Assembly: GCF_007655135.1 (NCBI RefSeq) | Contig: NW_022204087.1 | Span: 1-64,000, forward strand | DNA length: 64,000 nucleotides | From: Punica granatum | Taxonomy: Eukaryota; Streptophyta; Magnoliopsida; Myrtales; Lythraceae | Direction: 5' to 3' | Shown here: piece after piece, positions 59,149 through 64,000 of the stretch | How the letters are laid out: every line of letters begins with the position of its first letter | Numbering within the stretch: the stretch's first letter is position 1 | Program-made: the position numbers and the translations under genes | The notes under the pieces: model-generated | What the model saw: only the letters and a program-made list of their open reading frames with translations | Told to the model about the DNA's origin: nothing | Database searches by the model: none

Positions 59149-59343
59149 ACTGCTTGCTCGAGTAGAGGATGCAATCAAAGATTTCAAAAGCACCCCAGTT
59201 TGATAGCAATGATCAAAATGGAATTTCCTATATGGCCCTCTCCTTTTTGTTTTGGATATGTAGGATGTTGTACCTAATAAGAGGGAATATGGTGAGATGT
59301 GCACAATAACATGTAGAGTTCGGAACAAAGCTGAAACAGGCAA

Positions 59344-59690
59344 TTAAAGTCGGGACTGACCCGACGGGGACTGACCCCAATGCAAGAAAAGTAATCGGGA
59401 CTAACCCGAAGGGGTTTGCAATATGCACGAAAAGTAATCGGGACTGACCCGAAGGGGTTTGCAATATGCACGAAAAGTAATCGGGACTGACCCGAAGGGG
59501 ACTGACCCCAATGCAGGAAAAGTAGTCGGGACTGACCCGAAGGGGACTGCAATATGCACGAAAAGTAATCGGGACTGACCCGAAGGGGACTGACCCCAAT
59601 GCAGGAAAAGTAGTCGGGACTGACCCGAAGGGGACTGACCCCAATGCAGGAAAAGTAGTCGGGACTGACCCGAAGGGTTTGCAATATGCA
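59344..59690 (-). repeat. 45-bp repeats with TCAGT-loop hairpins, right element
   Basis: Fewer copies than in the left element, but the same pair of hairpins, TCGGG-TCAGT-CCCGA and GGGG-TCAGT-CCCC on the minus strand. A mutated stem occurs at 59401 (ACTAACCCG). Confidence 0.83.
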
Positions 59691-59850
59691 CGGGGCGCAT
59701 ACCGAATGAACTGCATGGTTCAAAGGCGCCTACCCGGTGGACTTGCGAGATGCACGAGCGCTTGCTCGGCGAGTTTGCAATATGCACGGGGCGCATACCG
59801 AATGAACTGCATGGTTCAAAGGCGCCTACCCGGTGGACTTGCGATGTGCA
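59690..59850 (-). repeat. 96-bp duplicated block, right element
   Basis: Two copies of the block containing GGCGCCTACCCGGTGGAC, as at 5855-6018. Confidence 0.72.
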
Positions 59851-60185
59851 CTGCAATCCTGAGAGGGTGCACGCTAATGAAAATGCATTGCGGAAATAAA
59901 TGTGCACTGCGGTCCTGAGAGGGTGCACGCTAATGAAAATGCATTGCGGAAATAAATGTGCACTGCGGTCCTGAGAGGGTGCACGCTAATGAAAGTGCAT
60001 TGCGGAAATAAATGTGCACTGCAGTCCTGAGAGGGTGCACGCTAATGAAAGTGCATTGCGGAAATAAATGTGCACTGCAGTCCTGAGAGGGTGGACGCTA
60101 ATGAAAGTGCATTGCGGAAATAAATGTGCACTGCAGTCCTGAGAGGGTGCACGCTAATGAAAGTGCATTGCGGAAATAAATGTGT
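59845..60185 (-). repeat. 56-bp tandem repeat, right element, about 6 copies
   Basis: Same unit as 5335-5850 on the opposite strand; copy number differs between the two elements. Confidence 0.85.
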
Positions 60186-60833
60186 GAGAAGTAAATGCAA
60201 ACACTGGGGAGTGGTGTGAGGTGTGGAAGGAATCATTGTGTTCCTTCCCTCGTTGATTTCGTCCATGTCGCAATCAATGCTGTGGTGGGACGTTTCATTG
60301 CTCGCCAACTGATTGCGATGTAACTGAGTGCCTGGAGTGTTGTCCTGAAGGTCTCTCTTCGGATTTAGACTGTAGTCTTTGGCATAAGACAGACATGCAT
60401 TCGTCAAAAAGAAACTCTTTTCGAGGTTCAAATCCTGCTTCCTGCAACTAGAATCAAAAGGGCTAATAGTGGTTGTCAATCCTACTCTATAGCCATAATG
60501 AAGATGTATCAAGAAGTCTGAATAATAATGCTTTGGGGATTTGAACATGATGACCATTTAAAGGGGTGGTCGTCTCCCACTAGATTGTGACTCGACAAAA
60601 GGCTTATATTTACAGAATGGGCTTGACCCGTAGAATTTGCATTAAGGAAAATGGAAGGATTTTGGGATCCTCCATATCAAGGATACGACGATTCGACTGC
60701 ATGTCGAAACGTGTCTTGTGCTGTGAGAGTCAAAGAGAGTTTGCTTGCATCGGAGACTGCCAAACTACTACTTGTTGTCGCTTCACACTGAGTGTAGCTG
60801 TTACTTCATAGTCGAGCTGCCGAAGGCCCCTAA
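60186..60833 (-). other. Noncoding part of right Tat 3' UTR
   Basis: Part of it matches left 5160-5335 (the segment around GTTGCATCGCAATCAG). I see no gene and no clear repeat. Confidence 0.5.
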
Positions 60834-61114
60834 CTTTTGCCTAGGTCGCAAGATGCGTGACGACCTAGCGGGGTATTCTTTTAGACTCTTTTCTCATTTA
60901 GAGCTCACCTTTTGCTATGACCGTCCCAATTGGATCTGGTCATACCTCTCGGTTCCTCTAACTTTTGCCTAGAGCGCCTTTTCGGGTTTTCACTCTAGCG
61001 AGGATTTCGCTTTGTACTCTCCTTTTGCCACGATTCCCCTTTTTCGGGATTTTAAACCGTGCCCCTCATTCCCTAATTTTTGCCTAGGCCGCCTCAAAGA
61101 GGTTTTTAACCTAG
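60834..61114 (-). repeat. Five tandem hairpin modules ending in GCAAAAG
   Basis: Stems with + coordinates: CTAGGTCG/CGACCTAG (60841-60848, 60861-60868); ATGACC/GGTCAT (60917-60922, 60938-60943); CTAGAG/CTCTAG (60969-60974, 60993-60998); CACG/CGTG (61029-61032, 61058-61061); CTAGG/CCTAG (61084-61088, 61110-61114). On the minus strand GCAAAAG (or GCAAAAA in the last) follows each stem directly. Spacing is about 53-75 bp. Confidence 0.72.
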
Positions 61115-61289
61115 CGGGAGATTTACTATTTTTCTCTCAGGACAAGTTCAGAGAAAGGGAAAAAGGCAGAAGCGGGGAGTGTATTAATAAGCGGAAATGA
61201 AAATGCTGGGAGATTGTACATGCGAAGAAAGTAAAGAAATGTAAATGTGCATTTGAGGAAAACATCCAGGTGGAATGAGAGAAACACTA
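61115..61289 (-). other. Spacer between pol and hairpin modules
   Basis: Purine-rich on the + strand (GAGAAAGGGAAAAAGG), without coding potential. Confidence 0.5.
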
Positions 61290-64000
61290 TCATGGATAGT
61301 ATTTCTTGAGTGTATCAGCATTGACCGGAAGAGCATTCTCGTTCCCGTCCATATCATTGAGAATGATTGCCCCACCGTCAAAGACTTCTTTAACAATGAA
61401 GGGACCGTCGTATTTGTAAGCGAATTTGCCCCTGGAATCAGGGGCAATATGCAGAACCTTTCGCAGGACGAGGTCGCCGGGGCTGAACTCGCGGGGACGA
61501 ACTTTCTTGTTAAAAGCTCGGGCCATTCTTTGCTGATAGCACTGACCGTGGCAAAGTGCTGTTAGCCGCTTCTCATCAATGAGATTGAGCTGTTCGTAGC
61601 GTTGCTTTGCCCACTCTGCTTCCTTGAGCTTGGATCGGCAAGGATCCTCATAGAGGGAATCTCTACTTCGATTGGAAGAACTGCTTCCATGCCGTAGACC
61701 AAAGAGTATGGGGTTGATCCAGTGGACGAGCGGATAGAAGTCCGATACGCCAAGAGTGCGAATGGGAGCATCTCGTGCCAGTCTCTGTAATTAACTGTCA
61801 TCTTTTCGATGATCTTCTTTATGTTCTTGTTTGCTGCCTCTACTGCACCGTTCATTTGTGGACGATACGGAGAGGAGTTGCGGTGTAGAATCTTGAACTG
61901 TGCACAGAGCTCATCGATGAGCTTATTGTTCAAATTCTTGGCGTTGTCTGTGACAAGTGTCGCAGGGACCCCGTAACGTGCAATGATGTCACGTCTGAGG
62001 AAGCGTGCCACGGTCTTTGCAGTGACTGATGCAAGAGTGATAGCTTCGATCCATTTGGTGAAGTAGTCGATAGCTACCAATATGTACAAGTGCCCATTGG
62101 ATGCTTTGGGGTTAATAGGACCAATCACGTCCATGCCCCACATTGAAAAGGGCCACGGAGCAGCCATTGGATGCAGCTCATTGGGTGGTGCTCTGATCTG
62201 ATTTGCGTAAACTTGACACAAGTGACAGTGCCTGACATGTTTGACGCAGTCAGTCTCCATGGTGGACCAGAAGTACCCAAGTCGCATGAGCTTCTTTGCT
62301 AGCATGAGCCCGTTCATATGAGGTCCGCAATTTCCCTCGTGCACTTCTTCCATGAGGCGTTGTGCCTCATTCTCATCAACACACCGAAGCAGTGTGGCAT
62401 CGAAAGAACGGCGGTAAAGGATTTCACCGCTCAGGAAGAAATTTGCTGCAATGCGCCGAAGAGTCCTCCGGTCATGTCGATCGGTGAATGCTGGGAACTG
62501 ACCCGTTTGTAGCAAGTGTTTAATGTCTGCGTACCACGGCTTGCCGTCGATAGCGTCGATTACATCGCAATGGGCAGGACCCTGAGCAATCTCAAATTCG
62601 AGGGGCTCGATGAGATTCTCTTTTGTAATGCTAACCATGGAAGCGAGTGTTGCGAGTGCATCAGCGAACTGGTTCTTCATGCGTGGTGTGTATGTAAATG
62701 AGATGTCCTTGAAGTTTTCTGTCAAGTCTTCAAGGTACTCATGATATGGCACCAGTTTTGGATCTTTCGTCTTCCATTGTTTGAGTGTCTGAAAGATTGT
62801 GAGCATGGAATCTCCAAACACTTCAAGCTCCTTGACTTTGAGGTCGATTGCCGCCTGCAAGCCGAGGATACATGCCTCATATTCGGCTATGTTGTTGGTG
62901 CAGGGGAAATCAATCTTCGCTGCAACAGGAAAATGGCGCCCTTCCGGGGATATCAGCACTGCGCCAATCCCTGATCCGGTGGAATTAACTGCACCATCGA
63001 AGTACATCTTCCATCTGGTGGTTTCCTCCTCACCACTCATTTGGAGGATTTTTTCGTCGGGGAAATCAGAGTCGATCGGTGTGTCATCGACAATCGGGAA
63101 TTCTGCTAAATGATCTGCTATCGCTTGGCCCTTGACTGATGTGCGCGACACATATTCGATGTCGTACTCCGTCAGTTGGCAACGCCATTTTGCTATGTTC
63201 CTCATGGAGGACGGAGTACTAAGCAGATATTTCAAAGGATCTGTCTTCGACAGCAGGCGAACAGTATGGTAGAGAGTGTATTGCCGGAGTCTCTGCATGA
63301 CCCACACAAGTGCGCAACACATTTTCTCTATCTCAGGGTAATTGGACTCCCCTTCAGTGAACTTTTTGCTCAAATAATAAATGGCTCGCTCTGCGTGAGA
63401 GGACTCGTCCTTTTGTCCTAACATGCATCCGATGGATTGTCGGCGCACCGTCAAGTACAAAATGAGAGGACGATCAGGTGAAGGTGGAACTAACACCGGC
63501 GGCTGACTTAAATATGCCTTGATGGTATCAAAAGCTTTCTGACACTCATCATCCCATTCGACCGCTGCATTCTTGCGAAGCAAACGAAAGAGTGGTTGGC
63601 ACTTGTCTGTCAAATTTGCGATGAAACGCGCGATGTAATTCAGCCGTCCTAAGAAGCTCCTCACTTCGCGCACTGTCGATGGAGGGGGCAATTCCATGAT
63701 CGCTTTAACTTTGTCAGGGTCGACCTTGATGCCTTCCTCACTGACTATAAACCCTAACAATTTCCCTGACTTGACGCCAAATGTGCATTTTGTTGGGTTA
63801 AGTCGGAGTTTGTATTTCTTGAGGCGGTCGAACAATCGTTTGAGGTTAACCAAATGATCTTCTCCTTCTTTGGACTTCGCGATCATGTCGTCTACATAGA
63901 CCTCGATCTCTTTATGCATCATGTCATGAAAGAGAGTGACCATTGCTCGTTGATAGGTTGCCCCGGCATTTTTGAGACCGAAAGGCATGACCTTGTAGCA
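61290..64000 (-). pseudogene. Tat-lineage pol (RT, RNase H, second RNase H, integrase), partial
   Basis: The polyprotein enters from the right edge inside RT. Residue numbers count from Met at 63988. RT has MPFGLKNAGATYQR and the catalytic YVDD (31-34). The first RNase H (about 150-270) is degenerate, with LYLTVRRQS where the acidic TDAS-like motif is expected. A second, archaeal-type RNase H (326-450) keeps D331, E369, D393 and D443. Integrase has H550, H557, C588 and C591 for zinc, and D620, D681 and E717 with 35 residues between the last two. A 1-bp loss near 61630-61636 shifts the frame; the last part resumes at YEQLNLIDEKRL and ends with NADTLKKYYP at 61290. The single visible break suggests recent activity or an assembly error. 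Confidence 0.9.

Larger units (their letters stand above)
53642..64000 (-). mobile_element. Right Tat-lineage Ty3/gypsy element, 3' part
   Basis: Minus-strand order is pol (running off the right edge), hairpin modules, tandem-repeat 3' UTR, PPT and long LTR. The second RNase H in pol and the repeat-rich 3' UTR place it in the Tat lineage (Ogre/Retand group). The 5' LTR, gag and protease lie outside the window. Confidence 0.88.

Noticed and set aside
3838..61114. The giant inverted repeat as a single palindrome or assembly artefact
   Set aside because: The arms differ in LTR length, repeat copy number and many bases, and their inner ends hit different phases of the array, so two separate insertions explain it better; raw reads could still overturn this.

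Overview
The window is repeat-only plant nuclear DNA. It is built almost entirely from Ty3/gypsy LTR retrotransposons of two lineages and looks like heterochromatin of a flowering plant, probably a eudicot. The evidence for a plant is primer binding sites matching initiator Met-tRNA, plant-type chromovirus gag-pol, a Tat-lineage pol with a second RNase H, and a DUF7745-type relic. No host gene, rRNA, tRNA or CRISPR array was found. The species cannot be named; a Myrtales-like genome is only a weak guess.

Layout. (1) 1-13601: the 3' part of a + strand Tat-lineage element: a broken DUF7745-type ORF (1-1020), a long noncoding 3' region full of short repeats and hairpins (1021-6761), a polypurine tract, and a 6.8-kb LTR (6776-13601). 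(2) 13602-28553: a tandem array of a deleted chromovirus on the minus strand. Each 2.82-kb unit is one 0.62-kb LTR plus PBS, gag, zinc knuckle, protease and the start of RT; neighbouring units share single LTRs. (3) 28554-34447: a scrambled chain of older chromovirus pieces (RNase H, integrase, four LTRs, one inverted junction). (4) 34448-53641: the array resumes, with a clear three-unit (8.46-kb) higher-order period. (5) 53642-64000: a second Tat-lineage element on the minus strand: 5.5-kb LTR, repeat- and hairpin-rich 3' UTR, and a pol gene with one visible frameshift that runs off the right edge.

The two Tat elements lie head-on and form a large imperfect inverted repeat (about 3838-13601 against 53642-61114) around the array. 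Both inner LTR ends are intact and sit in different phases of the array unit. This fits two independent insertions into an older, longer array, so the array probably continues beyond both elements. None of the array units could move on its own: they lack RT catalytic residues, RNase H, integrase and PPT, and share the same stops and frameshifts. They most likely multiplied by unequal recombination, as a satellite does. The most unusual signal is the Tat 3' region and LTR: at least seven different short-repeat families there each encode perfect or near-perfect hairpins, several with compensatory stem changes between copies and constant loops or tails.
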